Source: Pseudomonas kairouanensis (lineage in GTDB: Bacteria > Pseudomonadota > Gammaproteobacteria > Pseudomonadales > Pseudomonadaceae). From it: a DNA stretch of 39,998 nucleotides. The notes under the pieces were generated by a model, which was given only the letters and a program-made list of their open reading frames with translations, searched no databases and was not told the DNA's origin. Below, one piece after another: positions 25,096-32,867 of the stretch. Made by a program: the position numbers and the translations under genes. The DNA is taken from positions 1 to 39,998 of the forward strand of contig NZ_QUZU01000054.1 of NCBI RefSeq assembly GCF_004682055.1, read 5' to 3'. The first letter of the stretch is position 1, and each line of letters opens with the position of its first letter.

Positions 25096-25548
25096 TCAAG
25101 ACGGCGCGTGATGTATTCGTGGCTGCGGTGTTGAACTGAAATTTTTCTGTGGGATTTGCAGCGTGACGGTGGCAATCAATGTTGCCTGTTCACTGTCGTC
25201 CATGCCCAGTTCGCCGGTTCGGATATCCACCAGTTCCAATTGCCAGGCCAGCAAAGACAGGCAGGCGTGCAATGCATCCAGTGCCTGGTCATGCAGTTTC
25301 AGGGGGCTGGCGGCATTGGCGATCAGGTATTGGATATGTCGGGAAAACTCGCTGATGGCCTGCAACGCCAGGCTGTCGGCCTTTTCGGCCAATATGGCCA
25401 GGCTGCTCTTCATACAGTCGATGGCATCGACGTCGTCGCGGATCAGATGCAAATGGCTCAAACATTCTTCTGACTTGGCCAGCAACATTTGCGCTTCGAG
25501 CAAAAATTCGGGTAGTGAGGTTTGCCATTCATTTGCGCTGTTCATCAT
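25096..25548 (-). CDS. Small protein with a histidine-less Hpt-like domain
   Basis: I do not recognise this family. The protein is 150 aa. By hand, residues 12-67 align without a gap to the P1 (Hpt) domain of CheA in this window (residues 10-65), with 15 of 56 identities. Examples are LPEFLLEAQMLL against LQDFLVEAGEIL, and a shared DD. The CheA phospho-acceptor His49 falls on Ala51, and KGG is also lost, so it should not carry phosphate. The start at ATG 25548 is set by GGAGA 5 bases upstream. It sits between a two-component pair and the divergent cheV. A role in binding a receiver or CheA is only a guess. Confidence 0.7.
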   Translation of the reverse strand: MMNSANEWQTSLPEFLLEAQMLLAKSEECLSHLHLIRDDVDAIDCMKSSLAILAEKADSLALQAISEFSRHIQYLIANAASPLKLHDQALDALHACLSLLAWQLELVDIRTGELGMDDSEQATLIATVTLQIPQKNFSSTPQPRIHHAPS

Positions 25549-25968
25549 GCAAGTCTCCACAACATAAGGTCGGGTGATGAGATGTTGCACCGGTTGAATG
25601 ACTTAAAACTAGCGCTGAAATATGACTGGAATCTGTAGGTCGCTTCTGAGATTTCAGTAGGACGTTTATTAGAGTGCAGGCCACGACGTTGCAAGGCCCG
25701 GGTGACTGGGTGCCATTGCACAACTTCAGTTGTTGCCACATCAAAGTCTGGAAGACCCGTGGGCCGGGGGCTTGGGATGGCAAACAAAAGCCTGACTCCA
25801 TTCATGCAATGAGAATGGCGTCACATTAATGGCTATTAGATATTGCGAATATCAGGTTGGGCCTGATTGTGTATAGGGGAATCCCTTACATAGCGGAACC
25901 TTGCATCGGTTTGAATGTCGCGCGAGGTTGCTTCATTGCCATATGAGGAGGCACGCGCAGTAAACCAT

Positions 25969-25985
25969 GATGTCAGTGTGACATC
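25969..25985. promoter_or_regulatory. Inverted repeat upstream of the cheV promoter
   Basis: GATGTCA and TGACATC are perfect 7-bp arms with a GTG spacer. Flanking CCAT and ATGG continue the symmetry with one extra A. It lies 28 bases before the sigma-28 -35 element, a suitable place for an activator or repressor. No known regulator motif is matched with confidence. Confidence 0.4.
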
Positions 25986-26013
25986 AATGGATTTACGTGG
26001 CATTTTACCGGGG

Positions 26014-26040
26014 TCAAGATCTGGCGTTCGCCGCCGATAA
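26014..26040 (+). promoter_or_regulatory. sigma-28 (FliA) promoter of cheV
   Basis: TCAAG (26014-26018) and GCCGATAA (26033-26040) are separated by exactly 14 bases, a full match to the FliA-dependent promoter pattern. Transcription would start near 26047, about 77 bases before the cheV ATG. It ties this outlying gene to the late flagellar regulon controlled by the fliA gene at 12229. Confidence 0.85.
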
Positions 26041-26123
26041 ACACCTCACTCACAGACGCCGCGCTAAACCAGAACGGCCGCGTTTTCGTAAGCTGCACAA
26101 CCCCTTAGCATCAGGAGCTTTTA

Positions 26124-27059
26124 ATGGCCGGCATTCTCGACACGGTAGATCAACGCACGCAGCTGGTGGGTGAGAATCGCCTGGAGATCCTCATGTTTCG
26201 CCTGGCTGGGCGGCAGTTGTTCGCGATCAATGTGTTCAAGGTGCAGGAAGTGCTGCAACTGCCCAAGCTGACCCTGATGCCCCAGCGCCACCCTTTCGTG
26301 TGTGGCGTGGTCAACCTGCGTGGCCAGACCTTGCCGGTGATCGACCTGTCCCAGGCCATCGGCATGCGCCCCCTGGTACCGGGGCCGAACAGCACCATCA
26401 TCGTCACCGAGTACAACCGCTCGGTGCAGGCCTTCCTGGTGGGCGGCGTCGACCGTATCGTCAACATGAACTGGGAAGCCATCCTGCCGCCGCCCACCAG
26501 CGCCGGTCGCCAGCATTACCTCACCGCCATCAGCAAGGTCGATGACCAGTTGGTGGAAATCATCGACGTGGAGAAAGTCCTGGCTGAAATCGTGCCGTAC
26601 AACGCCAAGGTCTCCCGCGAAAAACTCGAAGACCCGGTGCTGGAGCGTGCCCGTGGCCGCGAAGTGCTGCTGGTGGATGACTCCAATGTGGCCCTGTCGC
26701 AGTTGCGCGACACCCTTGGCCAGTTAGGCGTGAAGATGCACATCGCCAGCGATGGCCTCAAGGCGCTGAACATGCTCAAGGCCTGGGCCGACAGCGGCCA
26801 GGTGATGACCGACAAGCTGTTGATGATCTTCACCGACGCCGAAATGCCCGAGATGGACGGCTACCGCCTCACCACCGAAATCCGCAACGACCCGCGCCTG
26901 CGTGGCCTGTATGTGGTGCTGCATACCTCGCTGTCGGGCAGCTTCAACGAGTCGATGGTCAAGAAGGTGGGGTGCGACAATTTCCTGTCCAAATTCCAGC
27001 CCGACAAACTGGTGGATGTGGTGCGTCAACGCCTGCTGCTGGACGAAGTGCCCGCTTGA
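26124..27059 (+). CDS. cheV: Chemotaxis adaptor CheV (CheW-receiver fusion)
   Basis: CheV couples receptors to CheA like CheW, and carries a receiver domain that tunes the array when phosphorylated. The protein is 311 aa. The CheW-like domain spans about 15-165 (RQLFAINVFKVQEVLQLPKL, GVVNLRGQTLPVIDL). The receiver spans about 178-305 (VLLVDDSNVALSQL, phospho-acceptor Asp in IFTDAEMPEMDG, SKFQP block). AGGAG precedes the ATG. It has its own sigma-28 promoter and is followed by the MOSC gene after 39 bases. Confidence 0.95.
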   Translation: MAGILDTVDQRTQLVGENRLEILMFRLAGRQLFAINVFKVQEVLQLPKLTLMPQRHPFVCGVVNLRGQTLPVIDLSQAIGMRPLVPGPNSTIIVTEYNRSVQAFLVGGVDRIVNMNWEAILPPPTSAGRQHYLTAISKVDDQLVEIIDVEKVLAEIVPYNAKVSREKLEDPVLERARGREVLLVDDSNVALSQLRDTLGQLGVKMHIASDGLKALNMLKAWADSGQVMTDKLLMIFTDAEMPEMDGYRLTTEIRNDPRLRGLYVVLHTSLSGSFNESMVKKVGCDNFLSKFQPDKLVDVVRQRLLLDEVPA

Positions 27060-27098
27060 CCTTAGGGTGGCATCTTTAACCCTCAGGAATGCAGGCCC

Positions 27099-27905
27099 AT
27101 GCTTCGTCTCAGCGCGTTGTACCGTTACCCCTTGAAGTCCGGCAAGGCGCAAGTCTTGCAAAACATCGGCCTTGACCAACTGGGGCTGGACGGTGACCGA
27201 CGCTGGATGCTGGTGGATGAGGCCAGCGGGCGCTTCCTCACCCAACGCGCGGTGGCGAAAATGAGCCAACTGTCGGCGTTGTGGAACGGCACTGGCGGTC
27301 TGACCCTCAGCGCTGCCGGCGTTGCACCGCTGGATGTGGCTTTGCCCGGCAGCGACGCCGAACTGCGCGGCGTGACCATCTGGCGCGACACCCTGCGTGT
27401 ACCGGACGCCGGCGATGCGGCCGCCGCCTGGGTCAGCGCCTTTATCGGCAAGCCGACGCGCCTGGTGCAAGTGCCGGTGGACCGGGCGCGTAGCACCGAG
27501 GCGGGCTTTGGCAAGGATGATGACAAGGTCGGCTTTGCCGATGGCTTCCCCTTGCTGCTGATCGGCCAGGCGTCCCTGGATGACCTGTCCCACCGTATCG
27601 GGCGGCCCATGGAAATGCTGCGCTTTCGCCCCAACCTGGTGATTGAAGGCAGTGCTGCCTTTGCCGAAGACAGCTGGAAACGCGTGCGCATTGGCGACGT
27701 CGAGTTTCGTGTGGTCAAGTCCTGCTCGCGTTGCATCCTCACCACCATCGACCCGGCCACCGGCGAGCGCAGTGCCGACCGCGAACCCTTGGCTACCCTC
27801 AAGACCTATCGCGAACAGGACGGTGACGTGATGTTCGGCCAGAATCTGGTCAATGACGGCATCGGCCAGTTGGCCGTGGGGATGCCGGTCACGGTTCTGG
27901 AATGA
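27099..27905 (+). CDS. MOSC domain protein, YcbX-like
   Basis: MOSC proteins bind molybdenum cofactor or move sulfur. YcbX-type members reduce N-hydroxylated bases and amidoximes. The protein is 268 aa. The N-terminal MOSC_N beta-barrel begins LSALYRYPLKSGKAQVLQ. The MOSC domain (about 110-265) has the conserved cysteine block VKSCSRCILTTIDPATG at about 206-222. It lacks the C-terminal ferredoxin domain of E. coli YcbX, since the frame ends at 268. It is followed at once by a strong terminator. Confidence 0.9.
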   Translation: MLRLSALYRYPLKSGKAQVLQNIGLDQLGLDGDRRWMLVDEASGRFLTQRAVAKMSQLSALWNGTGGLTLSAAGVAPLDVALPGSDAELRGVTIWRDTLRVPDAGDAAAAWVSAFIGKPTRLVQVPVDRARSTEAGFGKDDDKVGFADGFPLLLIGQASLDDLSHRIGRPMEMLRFRPNLVIEGSAAFAEDSWKRVRIGDVEFRVVKSCSRCILTTIDPATGERSADREPLATLKTYREQDGDVMFGQNLVNDGIGQLAVGMPVTVLE

Positions 27906-27940
27906 AAAAAGCCCGTCTCCTGCGAGACGGGCTTTTTTTT
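27905..27940. terminator. Strong bidirectional intrinsic terminator
   Basis: GCCCGTCTC (27911-27919) and GAGACGGGC (27924-27932) form a perfect 9-bp stem with loop CTGC. Eight T follow on the plus strand and six or more A precede, so it works in both directions. It ends the cheV-MOSC unit and the convergent ppnP gene. Confidence 0.95.
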
Positions 27941-27954
27941 GGACCGGGTAAACC

Positions 27955-28239
27955 TTAGCCGCGGTATTCACACAGGTAAGCGGTGTCCACGGCGACCTTC
28001 AGCTGGAACTTGCTGTTGGCCGGTACGTTGAACTGGCTGCCGGCAGCGAAGGTTTCCCATTCGGCGGCGTCCGGCAACTTGACGGTCAGGGCGCCGGACA
28101 CGACGTGCATGATTTCGCGCTGGGCGGTGCCGAATTCGTATTCACCCGGTGCCATCACGCCGATGGTCGCCGGACCTTCTGCGGTGCCGAAAGCGATCGA
28201 CTTGACGGTGCCGTCGAAGTATTCGTTGACTTTGAACAT
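27955..28239 (-). CDS. ppnP: Pyrimidine/purine nucleoside phosphorylase PpnP
   Basis: PpnP (formerly YaiE, DUF1255) splits a broad range of nucleosides with phosphate into base and ribose-1-phosphate. The protein is 94 aa, a single cupin barrel. Family features include MFKVNEYFDGTVKSIAF, GVMAPGEYEFGTAQREIMHVV and the C-terminus YLCEYRG. ATG 28239 follows AGGA on the minus strand; an in-frame start at 28293 would add an unrelated 18-residue tail. Confidence 0.93.
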   Translation of the reverse strand: MFKVNEYFDGTVKSIAFGTAEGPATIGVMAPGEYEFGTAQREIMHVVSGALTVKLPDAAEWETFAAGSQFNVPANSKFQLKVAVDTAYLCEYRG

Positions 28240-28302
28240 GGGTGAATCCTCGGAAAAGGGTCTGGAAAGGTCGGCCAGTATGCCCAAGGGCAAGGAAGCT
28301 GC

Positions 28303-28845
28303 CTAGACCGGCAAAATCAGCGGCAGCAGACGCGCGGTGTTGCGTGCATCTTCCAGCGCCCGATGTTGCTGGCCGTTGAACTGCATGCCCGCCAATTGCA
28401 GCGCACCGTTGAGGCCCAGGGGCTTGTCCAGGCGCCGGGCCTTGGCGAAGCGCTGCTTGAGGTTCACATGGAGCGTGTCGGCCAGTGCGCTGGCCAGGCC
28501 ATGGCGCTGCCACTCCAGCTCCAGTTGGCGGCGGTCGTAGTCGCCCCAACTGGCCCAGCCCTCCAGGCGTGCCTGGTGCTGGCCCAGCCAGCGCTCGAAC
28601 AGCGGCCACACGTCGGTAATGGGGGCGGCGCTGTCGATGTTGGCCTGGGTGATATGGGTCAACTGGCGGCAGAAAGGCGTCAGCAACGGCCGGCGCAGTG
28701 GCCGCACAAAACGCTGGAAGTGGTCCAGCTCACGGCCCTGGCGGTTCACCAGGCTCGCACCGATTTCGATGACTTCCATCTCCGTCACGGGCCAGCCGCC
28801 GTCATCCGTCGTGGCTTCAAGGTCAATAATCAGCCAATGAGGCAT
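28303..28845 (-). CDS. DEDDh-type 3'-5' exonuclease
   Basis: The protein is 180 aa, a single exonuclease domain of the DnaQ/ERI-1 (KapD-like) type. The metal-binding motif I is IIDLEATTDD (Asp8, Glu10). Motif II is near HITQANIDSA/WASWGDYD, with Asp in GDYD. Motif III has the catalytic His in QHRALEDARNTARL (HxxxxD). It sits 74 bases downstream of atuF, on the same strand. Substrate (RNA or DNA) cannot be told. Confidence 0.87.
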   Translation of the reverse strand: MPHWLIIDLEATTDDGGWPVTEMEVIEIGASLVNRQGRELDHFQRFVRPLRRPLLTPFCRQLTHITQANIDSAAPITDVWPLFERWLGQHQARLEGWASWGDYDRRQLELEWQRHGLASALADTLHVNLKQRFAKARRLDKPLGLNGALQLAGMQFNGQQHRALEDARNTARLLPLILPV

Positions 28846-28919
28846 GGTGCAGGTTCCCGTACTCGTCCTTTCCTGATGGGGATAGAGCGTAGCCCGGCCT
28901 TGTAGTTCCGCCTAGCGGG

Positions 28920-30803
28920 TTATTCGATCTCCAGCAGCACCTGGCGATTTCGCACCTGATCGCCCGCAATCACCTGTACACCCTTGATCACGCCGTCAAT
29001 GCCAGCGGTCAGCGGATGCTCCATTTTCATGGCTTCGAGCACCAGCAGCAGTTGGCCTTTGTTCACGCGCTCACCAGCATTGACGCGTACCTCGACGATG
29101 GCGCCATCCATCGGCGCCTTGACCGTGCCGCTACTGGCGCCCAGCTGGCGGCTGGCAACCTGCTGGGTACGGTTGGTCACGGTCAGGCCCGGCAGCCACA
29201 GCTGGTTCCCGTCGAGGTGATAGGCGATGCGCCGACGCACGCCGTTGAGCACCACGCTGGCGTGGCGGCCATCGGTGCTGAGGGGCAGCGGGTCGACGGT
29301 GATGCTGTGAACCGCGTCGTTGACCTCCAGGCGATAGGTGCAAGGCACACTTGCGGTGTTGCGCCAGCCCGCCAGTGAGTGAGGATGCCCGGCGGCGCTG
29401 TGCCAGTAGAACAGCGCCGCAGCCAGGTTGAGCTGTTCGTTTGACGCCGCCGGGCGAGGCTTTTCAGCGAAGTGTTCGGCGATGAACCCGGTGCTGAAAT
29501 TGCCCTCGATAAAGTGCGGGTGGCTGAGCAGCTCAGCCAGCAACTGCTGGTTGGTGGCGACGCCCAGCAGCAGCGTGTCTTGCACCGCCCGCAGCAGCTT
29601 GCGCCGTGCCTCTTCGCGGGTGGCGCCGTGGGCGATGATCTTGCCCAGCATCGGGTCATAGAACGGGCTGATGCGTTGGCCTTCGACCACCCCATGGTCG
29701 GTGCGCACACCCGCGGCAGGCTCCCAGCGCAGCACGTTGCCGGTTTGCGGCAGAAAGCCCTGGGCCGGGTCTTCGGCGTACAGGCGCACCTCCATCGCAT
29801 GGCCGGTGAGGCTGACCTGCTCTTGGGTCAGCGGCAGCGGTTGGCCGGCGGCGATCTGCAGTTGCCAATCCACCAGGTCGAGGCCGGTGATCAGCTCGGT
29901 GACCGGGTGTTCCACTTGCAGGCGGGTGTTCATCTCCAGGAAGTAGAATTGGCCGTTGCGGTCGAGCAGGAACTCGACGGTACCGGCGCCCACGTAGTTC
30001 ACCGCACGCCCGGCCTTGAGGGCGGCCTCGCCCATGGCGTGGCGCAGCGCAGCGGTCATGACCGGGCAGGGCGCCTCTTCGATGACTTTTTGATGGCGGC
30101 GCTGGATCGAGCAGTCGCGCTCGCCGAGGTAGATCAGGTGGCCATGGCTGTCGCCGAACAGCTGGATCTCGACGTGGCGTGGCTCGATCAGGGCATGTTC
30201 GAGGATCAGTTCGTCGCTGCCAAAGGCGTTTTGGGCTTCGGAGCGGGCGGTGTGCAGGTTGTCCAGTAGGGCGTCGGCACTGTGCACCAGGCGCATGCCC
30301 CGGCCACCACCACCCGCGCTGGCCTTGATCATCAGTGGGTAGCCGATGCGCTCGGCTTGCTGTTGCAGGGTGGCATCATCCTGGGCACTGCCTTGGTAGC
30401 CGGCGATGCAGGGCACACCGGCTTCGAGCATGGCGAGTTTGGACAGGCGTTTACTGCCCATCAATTCGATGGCCTCCACGCTTGGGCCGATAAAGGTCAG
30501 GCCGGCTGCCAGGCAGGCGCGGGCGAATTCGGGGTTTTCGGAGAGAAAGCCATAGCCGGGGTGGATGGCGTCGGCGCCGGTGAGTCTGGCGGCTTCGAGG
30601 ATGGCGGGAATATTCAGGTACGACTGCTGTACCGGGGCCGGGCCGATGGGCACCGCCTCGTCGGCCATCTGCACATGCTGGGCGTTGGCGTCGGCGTCGC
30701 TGTAGACGGCCACGGTGCGATAGCCCAGGGCCTGGGCAGTGCGCTGGATGCGGCAGGCGATTTCGCCGCGGTTGGCGATGAGGATTTTGCTGAATGTGGG
30801 CAT
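28920..30803 (-). CDS. atuF: Geranyl-CoA carboxylase, biotin-carrying alpha subunit AtuF
   Basis: AtuF carboxylates its own biotin with ATP and bicarbonate and hands the carboxyl to AtuC, making isohexenylglutaconyl-CoA from geranyl-CoA. The protein is 627 aa. The biotin carboxylase domain spans about 1-450 (KILIANRGEIACRI, HPGYGFLSEN, ASAGGGGRGMR, FLEMNTRLQVEHPVTE). The biotin carrier domain is at the C-terminus, with biotinylated Lys593 in EAMKMEHP. The sequence alone cannot rule out methylcrotonyl-CoA carboxylase. The company of atuA-E makes the geranyl enzyme much more likely. It is parted from atuE by a REP pair. Confidence 0.9.
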   Translation of the reverse strand: MPTFSKILIANRGEIACRIQRTAQALGYRTVAVYSDADANAQHVQMADEAVPIGPAPVQQSYLNIPAILEAARLTGADAIHPGYGFLSENPEFARACLAAGLTFIGPSVEAIELMGSKRLSKLAMLEAGVPCIAGYQGSAQDDATLQQQAERIGYPLMIKASAGGGGRGMRLVHSADALLDNLHTARSEAQNAFGSDELILEHALIEPRHVEIQLFGDSHGHLIYLGERDCSIQRRHQKVIEEAPCPVMTAALRHAMGEAALKAGRAVNYVGAGTVEFLLDRNGQFYFLEMNTRLQVEHPVTELITGLDLVDWQLQIAAGQPLPLTQEQVSLTGHAMEVRLYAEDPAQGFLPQTGNVLRWEPAAGVRTDHGVVEGQRISPFYDPMLGKIIAHGATREEARRKLLRAVQDTLLLGVATNQQLLAELLSHPHFIEGNFSTGFIAEHFAEKPRPAASNEQLNLAAALFYWHSAAGHPHSLAGWRNTASVPCTYRLEVNDAVHSITVDPLPLSTDGRHASVVLNGVRRRIAYHLDGNQLWLPGLTVTNRTQQVASRQLGASSGTVKAPMDGAIVEVRVNAGERVNKGQLLLVLEAMKMEHPLTAGIDGVIKGVQVIAGDQVRNRQVLLEIE

Positions 30804-30843
30804 GGGGTTATCCCTGGGGTAATGGGGGGGCTGTTAGGGCCTC

Positions 30844-30933
30844 ATCGGGAGCAAGCCCCCTCCCACATTTGACTGTATTCACAAATACAAATGTGTGAAC
30901 CCAATCCAATGTGGGAGCGGGCTTGCTCGCGAA
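30844..30933. repeat. Two REPs in reversed arrangement between atuE and atuF
   Basis: Left REP 30844-30866 ends in GCCCCCTCCCAC. Right REP 30911-30933 begins GTGGGAGCGGGCTTGCTCGC. The 44 bases between are AT-rich. The GTGGGAG heads face inward, the opposite of a normal REPIN. The two REPs are of different variants (GGGGGCTTGCTCCCGAT and GCGGGCTTGCTCGCGAA). The right one ends 4 bases before the atuE stop codon. Confidence 0.85.
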
Positions 30934-30937
30934 GACG

Positions 30938-31699
30938 TCATTTGCACCACCTTGGCTTTCGCTTCTGTACAAACGCCTGCGTCCCCTCAATCCCTTCCTC
31001 CCCCCTCACGGCCTCGGCAAACCACTGCGCCCCGCGATCCAGCACAACCTCCAGCGGCTCATCCACACTCGCCAGCAACAAGGCTTTAGTCCGCCCATTC
31101 GCCCCCGGCGCGCAGCGCAACACTTGCCCCAGCACCTCATCCAATCGCTCGGCCAATGCCTGTGGGTCGCGCTCGGTAAAGTGCACCACGCCCAACCGCT
31201 CAGCCTCGACGCCATCAAAACGTGCTGCCGTCAGGGCGAGCCGGCGTGCCTGGGTCAGCCCGATGCGCTTGACCACAAACGGCGCAATCTGCGCTGGCAA
31301 CAGGCCCAGGCTGGTCTCTGGCAAGCCGAACTGGGCCTGGTGGTCGGCAATCGCGATATCACTCACGCACGCCAAGCCAAACCCACCGCCCAGCACGGCG
31401 CCTTGCAGTACCGCGATCACCACCTGCGGCACCGCTTGAACCTCTTGCAGCAAGGTGCCAAAGGCTCGGTTCAGCGCCTGCAACTGGTTGCCTGCTGTGA
31501 CCAGGTCTTTTACATCGGCGCCGGCACAAAAATGCCCGCCAGCGCCGCTGATCACCACGGCCCGGGTCTGCTCGTCCAACTGCGCCAGCACGGCGCGCAA
31601 TTCGTTGACCATTTCCAGGCTCATCGCATTGCGGCTTTGCGGGCGGTTGAGGGTGATGTGCAGCACGCCGTTGTGGGGTTCGAGCAGCAAGGTGTTCAT
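30938..31699 (-). CDS. atuE: Isohexenylglutaconyl-CoA hydratase AtuE
   Basis: AtuE adds water to isohexenylglutaconyl-CoA in the citronellol/geraniol pathway. The protein is 253 aa of the enoyl-CoA hydratase/crotonase family. Oxyanion-hole blocks are visible: SGAGGHFCAGADVKDL (about 49-64) and GAVLGGGFGLACVSDIAIA (about 96-114), followed by FGLPETSLGLLP. The start at 31699 overlaps the atuD stop (ATGA). An open frame running back to 31975 is inside atuD and not used. The stop is next to a REP. Confidence 0.9.
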   Translation of the reverse strand: MNTLLLEPHNGVLHITLNRPQSRNAMSLEMVNELRAVLAQLDEQTRAVVISGAGGHFCAGADVKDLVTAGNQLQALNRAFGTLLQEVQAVPQVVIAVLQGAVLGGGFGLACVSDIAIADHQAQFGLPETSLGLLPAQIAPFVVKRIGLTQARRLALTAARFDGVEAERLGVVHFTERDPQALAERLDEVLGQVLRCAPGANGRTKALLLASVDEPLEVVLDRGAQWFAEAVRGEEGIEGTQAFVQKRKPRWCK

Positions 31700-32853
31700 G
31701 GCTTTTTCCCCGGCAGGGTGCCCATCAGTTTGCAGATGATGCCCAGCATGATTTCGTCGGCACCGCCGCCGATCGATACCAGGCGCACATCGCGATAGGC
31801 CCGCGCCACCGGGTTGTCCCACATAAAGCCCATGCCGCCCCAATATTGCAGGCAGCTGTCGCTGACCTCGCGGCCCAGCCGCCCGGCCTTGAGCTTGGCC
31901 ATGGACGCCAGGCGTGTCACGTCCTGGCCCTTGATGTATTGCTCGGTGGCCTGGTAGACCAGCGCGCGCAGGCATTCGATTTCGGTGGCCAGTTCAGCCA
32001 GGCGAAAGTGGATCACCTGGTTGTCGATCAGCGCCTTGCCGAAGGTCTGGCGCTCCTTGCAGTATGCGATAGTGCTGTCCACGCAGTGCTCCAGGCCCTT
32101 GATCATATTGGCTGCGCCAAACAGGCGTTCTTCCTGGAACTGCAGCATCTGCATCATGAACCCCGCGCCTTCGTGGCCGATGCGGTTGCGTTGGGGGATG
32201 CGCACGTTGTCGAAGAACACTTGGGCGGTCTCGGAGCTGTGCATGCCGAGCTTTTCCAGGGGCGGGCTGACGCTGATGCCGGGTGTGTTCATCGGCACCA
32301 TGATCAGCGATTTGTTGATGTGGGGCTTGTCGTCGGAGGTGTTGGCCAGCAGGCAGATAAAGTCAGCGCTCGGGGAGTTGGTGATCCACATCTTGCTGCC
32401 GTTGATCACGTAGTCGTCGCCGTCCTTGCGCGCATGGGTCTTGAGCCCGGCCACATCCGAACCTGCGCCGGTTTCCGAAACACCAATGCAGCCGACCTGC
32501 TCGCCGCTGATGGCTGGGCGCAGGAATTGCTCGCGCAGTTCATCGCTGCCGAAGCGGGCGAGGGCGGGGGTGCACATGTCGGTCTGCACGCCGATGGACA
32601 TGGGGATGCCGCCACAGTGGATGGTGCCGAACTCTTCGGCGGCGACGATGGAGTAGCTGTAGTCCAGGCCCATGCCGCCGAACTTCTCCGGCTTGGAGAT
32701 GCCCAGCAGGCCGAGGTCGCCCGCCTTGCGGAAAATGGCGTGGATAGGAAAGCGCCCGGCTTTTTCCCATTCATCCACATGGGGGTTGATCTCGCGGTCG
32801 ACAAAGGCGCGCACGGTGCGGCGCAGCTCCTGATGTTCCTGAGTAAAGATCAT
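31696..32853 (-). CDS. atuD: Citronellyl-CoA dehydrogenase AtuD
   Basis: AtuD is an FAD-linked acyl-CoA dehydrogenase that makes geranyl-CoA from citronellyl-CoA. The protein is 385 aa, full length. Family signatures are GCIGVSETGAGSDVAGLKT (about 138-156) and, near the C-terminus, QYWGGMGFMWDNPVARAYRD followed by IGGGADEIM. The catalytic base lies in this GGADE region. AAGGAG stands before the ATG on the minus strand. The gene is 14 bases after atuC and overlaps atuE by 4. Confidence 0.92.
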   Translation of the reverse strand: MIFTQEHQELRRTVRAFVDREINPHVDEWEKAGRFPIHAIFRKAGDLGLLGISKPEKFGGMGLDYSYSIVAAEEFGTIHCGGIPMSIGVQTDMCTPALARFGSDELREQFLRPAISGEQVGCIGVSETGAGSDVAGLKTHARKDGDDYVINGSKMWITNSPSADFICLLANTSDDKPHINKSLIMVPMNTPGISVSPPLEKLGMHSSETAQVFFDNVRIPQRNRIGHEGAGFMMQMLQFQEERLFGAANMIKGLEHCVDSTIAYCKERQTFGKALIDNQVIHFRLAELATEIECLRALVYQATEQYIKGQDVTRLASMAKLKAGRLGREVSDSCLQYWGGMGFMWDNPVARAYRDVRLVSIGGGADEIMLGIICKLMGTLPGKKP

Positions 32854-32867
32854 TCTTATTGTTCTCC

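Larger units (their letters stand above)
25549..26123. other. 575-base intergenic region ahead of cheV
   Basis: This is the longest gene-free stretch in the window, lying between the divergent Hpt-like gene and cheV. It reads more AT-rich than its surroundings. It holds the cheV sigma-28 promoter (26014-26040), an inverted repeat GATGTCA-GTG-TGACATC (25969-25985) and GATATT-GCG-AATATC (25839-25853). Short open frames here lack ribosome sites and coding character. No promoter for the minus-strand gene stands out. Confidence 0.6.

Noticed and set aside
25529..25805. Minus-strand open frames of 86 and 90 codons upstream of the Hpt-like gene
   Set aside because: They overlap each other, have no Shine-Dalgarno site and no protein-like pattern.
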